Shown piece after piece: positions 7,934 through 19,448 of a DNA stretch of 53,748 nucleotides (its first letter is position 1; each line of letters opens with the position of its first letter). Origin of the DNA: Pseudomonadota bacterium (GTDB lineage Bacteria; Pseudomonadota; Gammaproteobacteria; Burkholderiales; Burkholderiaceae_C); contig JAFEER010000062.1 in assembly GCA_018240985.1 (NCBI GenBank), positions 1 through 53,748 of the forward strand, given 5' to 3'. The notes beneath the pieces were generated by a model, which was not told the DNA's origin, did no database searches, and was given only the letters and a program-made list of their open reading frames with translations. The translations under genes and the position numbers were made by a program.

Positions 7934-8908
7934 ATGACTGCCATCAAGCCATTCATCCTTTGCGCAGTGGCGTGCCTCGCCGCGTCCGCGGCGCCCGTCG
8001 TGCAGGCGCAGGAGAGCTATCCCTCAAAACCCATCACCATCGTGGTGCCACAGGCCCCGGGAGGCGCCAGCGATGTCATGCTGCGCCTGCTTGCGCAGCA
8101 GATGTCGCTGACCCTCAAGCAGCCCATGGTGGTGGAGAACAAGCCGGGCGCTGGCGGCAACATCGGTACCGTGTCGGTCGCACGCGCAAGGGCCGATGGC
8201 TACACGCTGCTGTTCAACCAGTCCTCGCAGGTCATCAACCCGGCCCTGTACAGCAAGGCCGGATACGACAATGCGCGCGATTTCATGCCCATTGCCTCGG
8301 TGGCCGACGGCGCGTTCCTGCTGGTCACCAACACCAAGTCGAACGTCAAATCCGTGGCAGATTTGATCGCCAAGGCCAGGCAGCAGCCCGAGGCGGTGCG
8401 CTACGGCTCCGCCGGCAATGGCACCGTCAACCACCTTGCTGGGGCGATGCTGGAAAAAGCCGCTCACATCCAAATGCTGCATGTCCCCTACAAGGGCGGC
8501 GCCGAGTCGGCAATGGCGCTTGCTGCAGGTGACGTGGATGTTTCGTTCCAGGCACCCGCTTCGATTCAGCCATTTGTCGAGCGTGGACAGGTTCGCATCC
8601 TCGCGGTGACCAACGCCCAACGACAGCCGGGCCTGCCCTCGGCGCCAACCGTGGGGGAAACGGTAGCCGGTTACGACGTGACGCCCTGGTACGGCCTTTT
8701 TGCTCCCAAGGGAACGCCAGAGCCTGTCGCACAGGCGATGCATGCGGCGGCAAACCAGGCTCTGGAGAGCAAGGCGCTCCAGGACAGGCTGCAGACACTC
8801 GGTGTCACTTCGACGCCACGCAGCAGAGAGGACTTTGCGCGCATGGTGTCGGCAGAAACCCTGAAATGGCAGCGCGTGGTGAAAGAAACTGGCGCGAAGA
8901 TCGATTGA
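7934..8908 (+). CDS. Bug-family (tripartite tricarboxylate transporter) solute-binding protein
   Basis: A 324-residue periplasmic binding protein with a signal peptide of about 25 residues ending VQA. Family blocks include VVPQAPGGASDVMLR, MVVENKPGAGGNIGT and LHVPYKGGAESAMAL. It starts three bases after the deacylase stop, with AGGTGA serving both as stop region and ribosome site, so the two are translated together. No membrane partner lies nearby. It is a paralogue of the Bug protein at 3725-4702 but belongs to a different transcription unit, and probably captures the deacylase substrate or a related carboxylate. Confidence 0.93.
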   Translation: MTAIKPFILCAVACLAASAAPVVQAQESYPSKPITIVVPQAPGGASDVMLRLLAQQMSLTLKQPMVVENKPGAGGNIGTVSVARARADGYTLLFNQSSQVINPALYSKAGYDNARDFMPIASVADGAFLLVTNTKSNVKSVADLIAKARQQPEAVRYGSAGNGTVNHLAGAMLEKAAHIQMLHVPYKGGAESAMALAAGDVDVSFQAPASIQPFVERGQVRILAVTNAQRQPGLPSAPTVGETVAGYDVTPWYGLFAPKGTPEPVAQAMHAAANQALESKALQDRLQTLGVTSTPRSREDFARMVSAETLKWQRVVKETGAKID

Positions 8909-8925
8909 CGAGACCCAGGCCAACG

Positions 8926-9000
8926 GCCGGATCGCAGATCGCCCACATGGGCTGCGGCCCAAGCGAAGCGATCGCTGGCTGCGGTCGGCGAGGCAGCAGG
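8926..9000 (+). pseudogene. Decayed 3' fragment of a LysR gene
   Basis: Bases 8927-8959 match 6245-6277 of the LysR gene with only about four differences and read GSQIAHMGCG against GSQIAYVGCG. After a missing stretch of roughly 130 bases, 8963-8990 resembles the LysR 3' end around 6411-6440, including an exact TGGCTGCGGTCGGCG, with one base lost. It has no start, is frameshifted and cannot be functional. It lies just downstream of the second Bug gene, so copies of the LysR end bracket the deacylase-Bug pair. Confidence 0.65.
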
Positions 9001-9002
9001 CC

Positions 9003-9404
9003 TCATCCGCCGCCGAACGGCGGCGCGCAGATCAGCGCGGCCTGCAGCGGCCGGATGCGCTCTTCCTCGTAGTAGCCGCCGTACTCCGTGTAGCGCAGAA
9101 AGGCGCCCGTGCAGCGGGGGCAGCGCCATAGCGTGCAGCGGTTGTACGGGTGCCAGCCCAGGGCGATGGGCGCCTCGGGCGACCAGAGGTTGGTGCCCTG
9201 TGGGTGGTATTCGTCCAACCGCTCCCAATCGGCCTCTGTCCCCAGGGCGCCAACGCGCTGCAGGTGCGAGGTCTGCATCGCGCCGGAAATCGATTCCCAG
9301 CCGGGCTTTTGCAGTGCTGTGCAATCGGCGCAGCGCGGGTGCGCGCCAGCCTCTGCCGCATGGGCGCGCAACTCGGTTTCGGCAATGGGCGGGGAGCCGG
9401 TCAT
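9003..9404 (-). CDS. Small Cys-rich protein of unknown function
   Basis: A 133-residue protein I do not recognise. Two CxxC pairs, RCADC near residue 24 and CPRC near residue 95, could bind zinc or be redox-active. There is no signal peptide or membrane segment, and Tyr, Trp and Gly are common in the C-terminal half (YTEYGGYYEEERIRP). Its ATG overlaps the stop of the thioredoxin gene as ATGA, so the two are translationally coupled and perhaps functionally linked. A longer frame that reads back through the thioredoxin gene is a shadow. The C-terminus (APPFGGG) abuts the LysR remnant, so the true end could have been altered by that rearrangement. Confidence 0.65.
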   Translation of the reverse strand: MTGSPPIAETELRAHAAEAGAHPRCADCTALQKPGWESISGAMQTSHLQRVGALGTEADWERLDEYHPQGTNLWSPEAPIALGWHPYNRCTLWRCPRCTGAFLRYTEYGGYYEEERIRPLQAALICAPPFGGG

Positions 9405-9727
9405 GGGGCAATGCCTTGCAGTGCGTCCTGGATCTCCCGCGTCGCCTGCGGCCGCACGAGGCGCGACACTTCCTGCCCGTCGCGCAGGAAAACGAGCGTG
9501 GGCCAGAGCTTGACGCGGTAGCTGCGGCCCAGGGGGCGGCCAGGGCCGTCTTCGACCTTGAGGTGCTGCACGCCGGACTGTTCCTTCAGAGCCTGCTCTA
9601 TCAGTGGCTGGGCGCCCTGGCAATGCCCGCACCAGGGCGTGCCAAATTCAAGTACGGCAGCGCCCTGGAGCTGATCGACGGCTTCGCGTGTGGGGGCTTG
9701 GGCCAGGTGTTGTGCGTGGTAGGGCAT
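9401..9727 (-). CDS. Thioredoxin family protein
   Basis: A 108-residue single-domain thioredoxin-like protein. The active site is TPWCGHC (CGHC instead of the CGPC of classical thioredoxin), followed by the cis-proline loop LWPTLVF. CGHC is more typical of disulfide isomerases and raises the redox potential. There is no signal peptide, so it should be cytoplasmic. The ATG at 9727 is chosen because GGAG lies nine bases upstream; a TTG at 9745 would add six residues. It sits behind mobA and an acetyltransferase gene and overlaps the next gene by four bases. Substrate unknown. Confidence 0.88.
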   Translation of the reverse strand: MPYHAQHLAQAPTREAVDQLQGAAVLEFGTPWCGHCQGAQPLIEQALKEQSGVQHLKVEDGPGRPLGRSYRVKLWPTLVFLRDGQEVSRLVRPQATREIQDALQGIAP

Positions 9728-9757
9728 TTCAAATCGCTCCTTCAAACTTCCATTGCG

Positions 9758-10339
9758 TCAATGGTCTTCATGGGGTGCAGTCGATGGCCACCGGGGGGAT
9801 GAAGGCAGCAGCCGCAGCATGTGCAGTTTGTCGTAGCCCACGCCCGCCACCACGATGGCCCGTGGCAGCCGGCCATAGGGCGTAAAGCCGGCGCTTTGGT
9901 ACAGGCGCACCGCATGCGCATTGTCGGCGGTGACCGTGAGCACCAGTTGCTCCAGCCCGCTAATCTGCCCGGCCCGCGCCAGGCAGGCCTGCAGCAGCTG
10001 GCGGCCAATGCCGCGGCGCTGCGCGGTTGGCGCCACCATCATGGCGACCACGGTGGCCATGTGGCGTTGCTGGGCGCGCTGCTCGCGCTCGCAGCCTATG
10101 CTGCCCAGCAGCGAACCGTCCGCATCCCATGCACCCAGGAAAAACCCGTCGTCCGCCGGCAGGGCCAGGCGAGGCGCGTAGGCCTGGGCTGGCCGTTGCA
10201 CGGCAGTCGCGTAGTCGCTGGTGAAGGCCTCGGGGGCACAGCGCAGGGCCTCGTCGCGCAGCGCCTTGTAGGCCGGCGCATGGGCGGCCGTCAGAACGGT
10301 GATGCGCGCGGCGGCCGGGGCAGGGGGCTTGGGCATCAT
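9758..10339 (-). CDS. GNAT family N-acetyltransferase
   Basis: A 193-residue GNAT acetyltransferase. The acetyl-CoA pyrophosphate loop is seen in [15 protein letters not shown], and [14 protein letters not shown] is the usual motif B. It transfers acetyl from acetyl-CoA to an amine that cannot be predicted. Its ATG overlaps the mobA stop (ATGA), so it is coupled to the molybdenum cofactor genes, though no functional link is implied by the family. The C-terminus is basic and proline-rich. Confidence 0.88.
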   Translation of the reverse strand: MMPKPPAPAAARITVLTAAHAPAYKALRDEALRCAPEAFTSDYATAVQRPAQAYAPRLALPADDGFFLGAWDADGSLLGSIGCEREQRAQQRHMATVVAMMVAPTAQRRGIGRQLLQACLARAGQISGLEQLVLTVTADNAHAVRLYQSAGFTPYGRLPRAIVVAGVGYDKLHMLRLLPSSPRWPSTAPHEDH

Positions 10340-10968
10340 GGCGCTGCCTGGCCCTGCAGTGTGTGCAGTTCGGCCAGGGTGTTGGCGTTGCGAAAGGCCA
10401 GCGGGTCATCGCCCGGCTGGTCGAAGGCCACGATGGCGCAGGGGTGCTGCGCAGTCCAGCGGCCTACCTGGCGTCCGCCCTCCTGGGTAAAGCGCTGCAG
10501 GCTCTCCAGCAGGCTCGCGCGCAGCAGGCAGAACACCGGCTGGGGGCGCAGGCGGGTGCCGCCGTCTGGCTCCGGCTCGGGGGCCGCGGCCATGGCGATG
10601 TCGGCACCCTGGGCGGCTGCGGCGGCGGCCAGGCGGGGCGCCAGGTCGGTGGGGAACAGCGGTGTGTCGCAGGGAACGGTGAGCAGCCAGGGGGTATGGC
10701 AGTGCTCCAGCCCGACGAGAAAACCGGCCAGCGGCCCGGCATAGCCGGCCAGCCCGTCGGGCCAGACCGGTGCGCCAAAAGCTGCATAGTCCGGCAGGTT
10801 GCGATTGGCGTTGATCATCACGCGGCCCACCTGGGGCTGCAGGCGCAGCAGCGTGTGCAGTGCCAGCGGCCGGCCGCGAAAGCCCTGCAGGCCCTTGTCC
10901 ACGCCGCCCATGCGCGAGCCGCGCCCGCCGGCGAGAACCAGGCCCGTGATGTCGTGGGTGCGGGGCAT
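10336..10968 (-). CDS. mobA: Molybdenum cofactor guanylyltransferase MobA
   Basis: A 210-residue MobA. The nucleotide-binding signature [16 protein letters not shown] is complete near the N-terminus and VPCDTPLFP is the second conserved block. MobA joins GMP from GTP to molybdopterin to give the guanine dinucleotide cofactor used by DMSO-reductase-type enzymes such as nitrate reductase and formate dehydrogenase. It lies 24 bases after moaA on the same strand and overlaps the acetyltransferase gene that follows. An FNR/ANR-type box before moaA suggests that the unit responds to low oxygen. Confidence 0.95.
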   Translation of the reverse strand: MPRTHDITGLVLAGGRGSRMGGVDKGLQGFRGRPLALHTLLRLQPQVGRVMINANRNLPDYAAFGAPVWPDGLAGYAGPLAGFLVGLEHCHTPWLLTVPCDTPLFPTDLAPRLAAAAAAQGADIAMAAAPEPEPDGGTRLRPQPVFCLLRASLLESLQRFTQEGGRQVGRWTAQHPCAIVAFDQPGDDPLAFRNANTLAELHTLQGQAAP

Positions 10969-10992
10969 GCGTGGGGTGGTGGCCGGGCCGCT

Positions 10993-12135
10993 TCAGCCGC
11001 CGATGTAGCTCATCTCTATGCGCCGCCCGCCGGTGCCAGTGTCGGCCGGCAGGCTGGCGCGCAGCTCGGAATAGCGGTCGCTGCGGCCCTGCCAGATGTT
11101 GGCGATGGCGGCGCTGATCTGCGCGTCGCTGGCGGCGCCGCGCAGCAGGCTGCGCAGATCCCAGCCCTGGGTGGCGAACAGGCACAGGTACAGCCGCCCT
11201 TCCATGGACAGGCGGGCGCGGTTGCAGTCGCCGCAGAAGGCCTGGGTGACGCTGCTGATCACGCCGACCTCGCCCAGGCCGGGGTCGTGGCGGCCGTCGG
11301 CGCCTGCCCAGCCCCAGCGCTGCGCGGTCTCGCCCAGGGCGCTGGGCGCAAGCGGCACCAGCGGCAGTTCGGCCCGAAGGCGCGCGATGACCTCGGCCGA
11401 GGGCACGACCTGATCCATGCGCCAGCCGTTGGTGGCGCCCACGTCCATGTACTCGATGAAGCGCAGCGTGATGCCGGTGCCGCGGAAGTGCCGCGCCATG
11501 CGCGGTATCTCGTGGTCGTTGGTGCCGCGCTTGACCACCATGTTGACCTTGATGTGCGCAAGGCCCGCGGCCTGCGCGGCCTCGATGCCGGCCAGCACTT
11601 CGGCCACGGGGAAGTCCACGTCGTTCATGCGGCGGAACACCGCGTCATCCAGGCTGTCCAGGCTCACCGTGACGCGCTGCAGGCCGGCGTCCTTGAGCGC
11701 GCGCGCCTTGCGCGCCAGCAGCGAGCCGTTGGTGGTCAGCGTCAGGTCGGGCACGCGGCCCTCGGTGGTGCGCAGCTCGGCCAGCTGTTCGACGAGCCGC
11801 TCCAGATGCTTGCGCAGCAGCGGCTCGCCGCCCGTCAGGCGGATCTTGTGCACGCCATGCGCCATGAACAGCCGCGCCAGCCGCGTGATTTCCTCAAACC
11901 TGAGCAGGTCGTCGTGCGACAGATAGCGGTACTCCTTGCCGAACACCTCCTTGGGCATGCAGTAGCCGCAGCGGAAGTTGCAGCGGTCGGTGACGCTGAT
12001 GCGCAGGTCGCGCAGCGGGCGCGCGCGCGTGTCGTACAGCTGCCCCGTGGCGAGCGTATGGGTCGCTGCGGCGGGTACCTGGGGCTGCAGCACCTTGCTG
12101 CGCTGATCCACGATGGGAATGACACGTTCAGCCAT
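10993..12135 (-). CDS. moaA: GTP 3',8-cyclase MoaA
   Basis: A 380-residue radical SAM enzyme that starts molybdenum cofactor synthesis by converting GTP to 3',8-cyclo-7,8-dihydro-GTP. The N-terminal cluster motif is CNFRCGYC (Cys52, Cys56, Cys59). The C-terminal cluster cysteines are in [11 protein letters not shown] and YLCLF, and the protein ends in the essential Gly-Gly. The start is placed at MAERVIP (12135); in-frame ATGs at 12153 and farther upstream exist but would overlap the FNR-type box and the previous gene. The N-terminal 40 residues before [11 protein letters not shown] are longer than in E. coli MoaA. Confidence 0.95.
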   Translation of the reverse strand: MAERVIPIVDQRSKVLQPQVPAAATHTLATGQLYDTRARPLRDLRISVTDRCNFRCGYCMPKEVFGKEYRYLSHDDLLRFEEITRLARLFMAHGVHKIRLTGGEPLLRKHLERLVEQLAELRTTEGRVPDLTLTTNGSLLARKARALKDAGLQRVTVSLDSLDDAVFRRMNDVDFPVAEVLAGIEAAQAAGLAHIKVNMVVKRGTNDHEIPRMARHFRGTGITLRFIEYMDVGATNGWRMDQVVPSAEVIARLRAELPLVPLAPSALGETAQRWGWAGADGRHDPGLGEVGVISSVTQAFCGDCNRARLSMEGRLYLCLFATQGWDLRSLLRGAASDAQISAAIANIWQGRSDRYSELRASLPADTGTGGRRIEMSYIGG

Positions 12136-12187
12136 GCGCAAATTGTGCCCCATGGGCGGCGTAGGGGTATGGGTGGTGGCATGTGGA

Positions 12188-12201
12188 TTGACGTGCATCA
12201 A
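12188..12201. promoter_or_regulatory. FNR/ANR-type binding site upstream of moaA
   Basis: TTGAC-GTGC-ATCAA matches the FNR/ANR/DNR consensus TTGAY-N4-RTCAA at every defined position. Its centre is about 59 bases before the chosen moaA start, and it overlaps the stop codon of the DUF2889 gene. The position suits activation of a moaA promoter inside the cluster under low oxygen, when molybdoenzymes are needed. Confidence 0.6.
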
Positions 12202-12749
12202 TCCGCTTTCGTCGCCCGGCCATAGAACTGGGGGTAATACAGCTTCACGCCCTGGCCGTTGTAGTCCCAGCCGGTGCACTGGCCCAGGTGGCGCGGCGGT
12301 GCGTCACTCTGGCTCTTAAAGGCGGCGCTGATGCTCTGGAACGTGGCTGTGGCCAGGTTGGTGAGCAGTTCGCGCAGATGCGTGCAACTGGCCACGCCGC
12401 CCAGGTGGGTCTGGATGGACTGGCGCCAGCCGCGCGCCATGCTGCAGCCCACCATGGCCTGCAGGGCGCGCTGCGCCTCGGGGCATTCGGCCAGGGGATG
12501 GGCGTCCATGGCGGACTCGATGGCTTGTACGACCAGGTCGCGGTTCACCGTCACGCGCAGCCACATATGGTGCACGGGGTCGCCGGCGCGGCGCACCTGG
12601 CCGGGGTTGCGCAGCGAGGGCAGGTCATGTGTCTTGCTGTCGTGCAGTTCGCCCTCGATATCCCAGAGTCCGTCATCGCGTTCAAAACCCTGGTAGGTGA
12701 TGCGGCGGATATGTCTGGCAGTGCGTGGAACCGGGGGAGACAAAGGCAT
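12198..12749 (-). CDS. DUF2889 domain-containing protein
   Basis: A 183-residue protein with the DUF2889 pattern: [21 protein letters not shown] at the N-terminus, then a predicted beta-rich core and [12 protein letters not shown] near the end. No function is established that I know of. There is no signal peptide or membrane segment. ATG 12749 is preferred; a TTG at 12779 would add ten residues and overlap the upstream aldehyde dehydrogenase stop. It lies between the dehydrogenase and moaA on the same strand. Its last codon overlaps the FNR-type box. Confidence 0.82.
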   Translation of the reverse strand: MPLSPPVPRTARHIRRITYQGFERDDGLWDIEGELHDSKTHDLPSLRNPGQVRRAGDPVHHMWLRVTVNRDLVVQAIESAMDAHPLAECPEAQRALQAMVGCSMARGWRQSIQTHLGGVASCTHLRELLTNLATATFQSISAAFKSQSDAPPRHLGQCTGWDYNGQGVKLYYPQFYGRATKAD

Positions 12750-12775
12750 GGTGTGGATGGGGAAGCTGGAACAAA

Positions 12776-14209
12776 TCAACCGTGGCGGATGGCCACGGTC
12801 TTGAGGATGGTGAAGCCGTAAAGGGCCTCGAAGCCCTTTTCACGTCCGTGGCCGCTGGATTTCACGCCGCCAAACGGCAGCTCCACGCCGCCGCGGGCGC
12901 CATAGTTGTTGATGAACACCTGGCCGCTGGCAACGCTCCGTGCCATGCGCAACTGGCGCGCGCCGTCGCGCGTCCATACGCCGGCCACCAGGCCGAAGGG
13001 CGTGGCGTTGGCCAGCTGCACGGCGTGATCCTCGTCGTGGAACGCCATGGCGGCGAGCACCGGGCCGAAGACCTCCTGCTGCGCCAGGCGGTGATCCACG
13101 GGCACGTCACGCAGCAGGGTGGGCGCCTGGTAATAGCCCGTGTCGGGCGCCTCGTCGACCACGGTGCCTTGCGCCACCAGGGGAATGCCGGCCACATGGG
13201 CGTCGGACAGGAAGTCCCACACGCGCTGCTGCTGGCTTTGGCGGATCAGCGGGCCCAGATCCAGATCCATGGCCGCAGGGCCTACGCGCAGCTGCTCGAA
13301 GGCGTGGGCCAGGCGCTCCAGCAGCGGCTCGTAGATCAGCGAGTCGATGAGCAGGCGCGAGCCGGCCGAGCAGGTCTGGCCGGCGTTCTGCGTGATGGCA
13401 TTGACGATCGCGGGCACGGCCGCGTCGAGATCCGCATCGGCAAAGACGATCTGCGGGCTCTTGCCGCCCAGCTCCAGCGTCACCGGGCAGTGGCGCTCGG
13501 CGGCGGCCTGCTGGATCAGCGTGCCGATGCGGGGGCTGCCGGTGAAGCTGATGTGGTGCACGCCCGGGTGGCGCGCCAGCGCGTCGCCCACCTCGTGGCC
13601 GTAGCCGGTGACGATGTTGATGGCGCCGGTCGGAAAGCCCGCCTCGGCCGCGAGCTGCGCCACGCGCAACAGCGACAGGCAGGCATCCTCTGATGGCTTG
13701 ACCACGCACACGTTGCCCGCTGCCAGCGCCGCGGCGACGCAGCGGCCGAAGATCTGCATGGGGTAGTTCCAGGGCACGATATGGCCGGTCACGCCATGCG
13801 GCTCGCGCCAGGTGAGCACGCTGAATCCCTCCTGATAGGGAATGGTCTCGCCATGCAGCTTGTCGCAGGCGCCGGCGTAGAACTCGAAGTAGCGCGCCAG
13901 GGCGGCGGCGTCGGCGCGCGCCTGTTTGGTGGGCTTGCCGCAGTCGCGCTGCTCTATGGCGGCCAGCTCCTCGGCATGCTCGGTGATCTTGGCGGACAGG
14001 CGCTGCAGCAGCCGGCCGCGTTCGGCCGGTGCCAGCTTGCGCCAGACACCGTCGTAGCACTGCTGCGCGGCGCGCACGGCAGCGGCAATGTCTTCGGCCG
14101 TGCCGCGCTGGATCTCGTCGTAGGGCTGGCCGTCCGAGGGGTCAATGACCGCAATGGTGCGCCCCGAGGACGAGGCCACGCTGGCGTTGGCGATGAAGTG
14201 GTGCTGCAT
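12776..14209 (-). CDS. NAD(P)+-dependent aldehyde dehydrogenase
   Basis: A 477-residue aldehyde dehydrogenase of the betaine/aminobutyraldehyde-like class. Catalytic residues are visible: Asn148 in VPWNYP, Glu246 in LELGGKSP and Cys280 in GQTCSAG; FTGSPRIG is the nucleotide-binding loop. It oxidises an aldehyde to the acid in the cytosol; the substrate cannot be read from sequence. The ATG at 14209 gives the usual family N-terminus. It heads the minus-strand series that continues into DUF2889 and moaA with only 26 bases between, and is divergent from cstA. Confidence 0.92.
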   Translation of the reverse strand: MQHHFIANASVASSSGRTIAVIDPSDGQPYDEIQRGTAEDIAAAVRAAQQCYDGVWRKLAPAERGRLLQRLSAKITEHAEELAAIEQRDCGKPTKQARADAAALARYFEFYAGACDKLHGETIPYQEGFSVLTWREPHGVTGHIVPWNYPMQIFGRCVAAALAAGNVCVVKPSEDACLSLLRVAQLAAEAGFPTGAINIVTGYGHEVGDALARHPGVHHISFTGSPRIGTLIQQAAAERHCPVTLELGGKSPQIVFADADLDAAVPAIVNAITQNAGQTCSAGSRLLIDSLIYEPLLERLAHAFEQLRVGPAAMDLDLGPLIRQSQQQRVWDFLSDAHVAGIPLVAQGTVVDEAPDTGYYQAPTLLRDVPVDHRLAQQEVFGPVLAAMAFHDEDHAVQLANATPFGLVAGVWTRDGARQLRMARSVASGQVFINNYGARGGVELPFGGVKSSGHGREKGFEALYGFTILKTVAIRHG

Positions 14210-14494
14210 GCCGCCGATTGTGCGGCAGATGTGCGGCAGATGCGCAGTGGATGCAGACACCCCGTTGGCAAGAGCTTGGCAGTCCGCTGCAAGGCGCTTG
14301 CAGGCCGCAGAACCGCGGATTATGGATTTTTGCGTCAGCGTTGGCGATCATGCGTACAAGCTGGAGTCTGCCGCAGGGGCAATGGCTTGCTGCGGGCAGG
14401 CGCCGGCGAGAAGATGCGCGGCGCACTGCGCCTGCGCAGCGAGCAAGGCCAACATCCAAGGCCAATACTCAAGGCGATTGAGAGGAGACAAGCA

Positions 14495-16594
14495 ATGACC
14501 GTGAACTCTGTGACTCGCGGCAGTCCGCTGCGAAGCTGGCTGATCTGGGGCTTGATAGCGATCGCGGGCGCCTGGGCCCTGGGCGTGATTGCGCTGCACC
14601 GGGGGGAGTCGATCAATGCCGTCTGGCTGATCGTGGCGGCCGTCTGCGTGTACCTGATTGCCTACCGCTTCTACAGCAAATTCATTGCCGAGAAGGTACT
14701 CGAGCTGGACTCCAGCCGCATGACACCGGCCTGGCGCCACAACGATGGCATGGACTACGTGCCGACGGACAAGTACGTCTTGTTCGGCCACCACTTCGCG
14801 GCCATTGCCGGCGCCGGCCCGCTGGTGGGCCCGGTGCTGGCGGCCCAGATGGGCTACCTGCCGGGCATCTTGTGGATATTGGCGGGCGTGGTCTTTGCCG
14901 GTGCCGTGCAGGACTTTGTCGTGCTGTTCATCTCGACAAGGCGCGATGGCAAGTCGCTGGGCGACCTGATCAAGACGGAGATGGGGCCGGTGGCCGGCGT
15001 GATTGCGCTTTTTGGCGCCTTCACCATCATGATCATCATCCTGGCGGTGCTGGCGATGATCGTTGTGAAGGCCTTGATCCATTCCCCCTGGGGCGTGTTC
15101 ACGGTGGCCGCCACGGTGCCGATTGCCGTCTTCATGGGCATTTATCTGCGTTTCATCCGGCCGGGGCGTATTGGCGAGGTCTCGGTGATCGGCTTCGTGC
15201 TGCTCATGCTGGCCATTGTCTATGGTCAGGATGTGGCGGCCAGCCCCACATTGGCGCCGTGGTTCGATTACAGCGGCGTGGGGCTGACCTGGATTTTGAT
15301 CATCTATGGCGCCGTGGCCGCCATGCTGCCCGTGTGGCTGCTGCTCGCGCCGCGTGACTACCTGTCGACCTTTCTGAAAATTGGTTTCATCGTGCTGCTG
15401 GCCGGCAGCATCATCTTCGTGGCACCGCAAATGCAAATGCCTGCGCTGACCCGCTACATCGACGGCACCGGCCCGGTATGGTCTGGCAGCCTGTTCCCCT
15501 TCCTGTTCATCACCATTGCATGCGGCGCGGTGTCAGGCTTCCATGCGCTGATTTCTTCTGGAACCACCCCGAAGCTGCTCGAGAACGAATCGCAGGCACG
15601 GTTCATCGGCTACGGCGGCATGCTGATGGAGTCCGCCGTTGCCTCGATGGCCTTGATTGCAGCTTGTGTCATCGAGCCGGGCGTGTACTTCGCCATGAAC
15701 AGCCCGGCAGCACTGATCGGCACCACGCCCGATCAGGTGGCGCAGGTGGTGTCGTCCTGGGGTTTTGCGGTGACGCCCGATCTGCTGGTGGCCACTGCCA
15801 AGGAAGTCGGTGAAACCAGCATCATCTCGCGCGCTGGCGGGGCACCGACGCTGGCGGTCGGCATGGCGCATATCCTGCACCAGCTGTTTGGCGGCGAGGG
15901 CATGATGGCCTTCTGGTACCACTTCGCGATCCTGTTCGAGGCCTTGTTCATTTTGACCGCCGTGGATGCCGGCACGCGCGCTGGCCGTTTCATGCTGCAG
16001 GACTTGCTGGGCACCTTTATCCCGTCCATGGGGCGCACCGATTCGTTGCCAGCCAACGTGATCTCCACCTGTCTGTGCGTCGCGGCCTGGGGATTTTTCC
16101 TCTACCAAGGGGTGGTCGATCCGCTGGGCGGCATCAACACACTGTGGCCGTTGTTTGGCATTGCCAATCAAATGCTGGCGGCGCTGGCGCTTACGCTGGG
16201 CACGGTGGTGTTGTTCCGCATGAAGAAGGATCGCTATGCCTGGGTCACGGTGGTGCCGACGCTCTGGTTGCTGGCGTGCACCTTGAGTGCCGGCTGGCTC
16301 AAGCTGTTTTCAGCTGACCCGCAGGTGAGTTTCATTGCCACGGCACGCAAGTTCAGCGCTGAGATTGCCACGCGTCAGGCGGATGGAACGGTGCCCGCCA
16401 AGGGGCTCACAATTGAGCAGATGCAACAGATAGTCTTCAACAACTATCTGGATGCCGCCTTGTGCGCTGTCTTCATGCTGGTTGTTGTCGCCGGGGTGGT
16501 CTTTGGCATCAAGGCCGTGCTGCACGCCCGTTCGCACAACAAGCCCAGCGTGCGCGAGACACCGTACCAACCCCTTCCGGCAGGGGGAGCGTAA
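14495..16594 (+). CDS. cstA: Carbon starvation protein CstA / BtsT-family transporter
   Basis: A 699-residue polytopic inner-membrane protein of the CstA family with about 16-18 hydrophobic segments. HHFAAIAGAGPLVGPVLAAQMGY and the SGTTPKLLENES region are family hallmarks. Characterised members import pyruvate with protons (BtsT, CstA) and have been linked to peptide use. GAGAGGAGAC precedes the ATG at 14495; a longer in-frame reading runs antisense through the dehydrogenase gene and is rejected. It is followed at once by ybdD, the usual partner. The 285-base region upstream is GC-rich and I see no clear promoter in it. Confidence 0.95.
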   Translation: MTVNSVTRGSPLRSWLIWGLIAIAGAWALGVIALHRGESINAVWLIVAAVCVYLIAYRFYSKFIAEKVLELDSSRMTPAWRHNDGMDYVPTDKYVLFGHHFAAIAGAGPLVGPVLAAQMGYLPGILWILAGVVFAGAVQDFVVLFISTRRDGKSLGDLIKTEMGPVAGVIALFGAFTIMIIILAVLAMIVVKALIHSPWGVFTVAATVPIAVFMGIYLRFIRPGRIGEVSVIGFVLLMLAIVYGQDVAASPTLAPWFDYSGVGLTWILIIYGAVAAMLPVWLLLAPRDYLSTFLKIGFIVLLAGSIIFVAPQMQMPALTRYIDGTGPVWSGSLFPFLFITIACGAVSGFHALISSGTTPKLLENESQARFIGYGGMLMESAVASMALIAACVIEPGVYFAMNSPAALIGTTPDQVAQVVSSWGFAVTPDLLVATAKEVGETSIISRAGGAPTLAVGMAHILHQLFGGEGMMAFWYHFAILFEALFILTAVDAGTRAGRFMLQDLLGTFIPSMGRTDSLPANVISTCLCVAAWGFFLYQGVVDPLGGINTLWPLFGIANQMLAALALTLGTVVLFRMKKDRYAWVTVVPTLWLLACTLSAGWLKLFSADPQVSFIATARKFSAEIATRQADGTVPAKGLTIEQMQQIVFNNYLDAALCAVFMLVVVAGVVFGIKAVLHARSHNKPSVRETPYQPLPAGGA

Positions 16595-16598
16595 CGCC

Positions 16599-16820
16599 AT
16601 GCCCGGGCTTGCTGCATTGAGCCAACTTGCGCACGCAGCGCAGGAAGGCGGAAGCTACCTGGCACGCGCTGCGCGCATGATGGTGGGCGTGCCCGACTAC
16701 GGCCAGTACGTGGCGCACATGCGCCGCACGCATCCAGAGGACGAGCCGCTCAGCTATGAGGAGTTCTTCAAGAACCGCATGCAGGCACGCTATGGCGGCG
16801 GCCGGCCGGGGTGTTGTTGA
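16599..16820 (+). CDS. YbdD/YjiX family small protein (CstA partner)
   Basis: A 73-residue cytoplasmic protein of the YbdD/YjiX (DUF466) family: YLARAARMMVGVPDYGQYVAHM, HPEDEPLSYEEFF and a C-terminal RYGGG. It almost always accompanies CstA/BtsT transporters; its role is thought to support their activity. GGGGGAG, overlapping the end of cstA, serves as ribosome site and only four bases separate the genes. A bidirectional terminator follows at 16912. Confidence 0.92.
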   Translation: MPGLAALSQLAHAAQEGGSYLARAARMMVGVPDYGQYVAHMRRTHPEDEPLSYEEFFKNRMQARYGGGRPGCC

Positions 16821-16911
16821 GACGCGGTGCGGGGCCGAGAGGCAAGGCTCAAGCCGCAGGCTGAATGCCCGTTGCCATGCGCCCCACCAGAGCGGCGTGG
16901 CCGCAGAAACG

Positions 16912-16936
16912 AAAAACCCGCGCAACGCGGGTTTTT
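16912..16936. terminator. Bidirectional intrinsic terminator between ybdD and hppA
   Basis: AAAAACCCGCG, a two-base loop and CGCGGGTTTTT form a perfect stem with A and T tails on both sides, so it can end transcription from either direction of this convergent pair. Confidence 0.9.
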
Positions 16937-16958
16937 CTCTGTCAGCCGAGCCTTGTGC

Positions 16959-19448
<2,490 letters not shown>

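Noticed and set aside
13781..14494. N-terminal extension of CstA by 238 residues
   Set aside because: It is antisense to the aldehyde dehydrogenase and lacks membrane character; a strong ribosome site precedes 14495.
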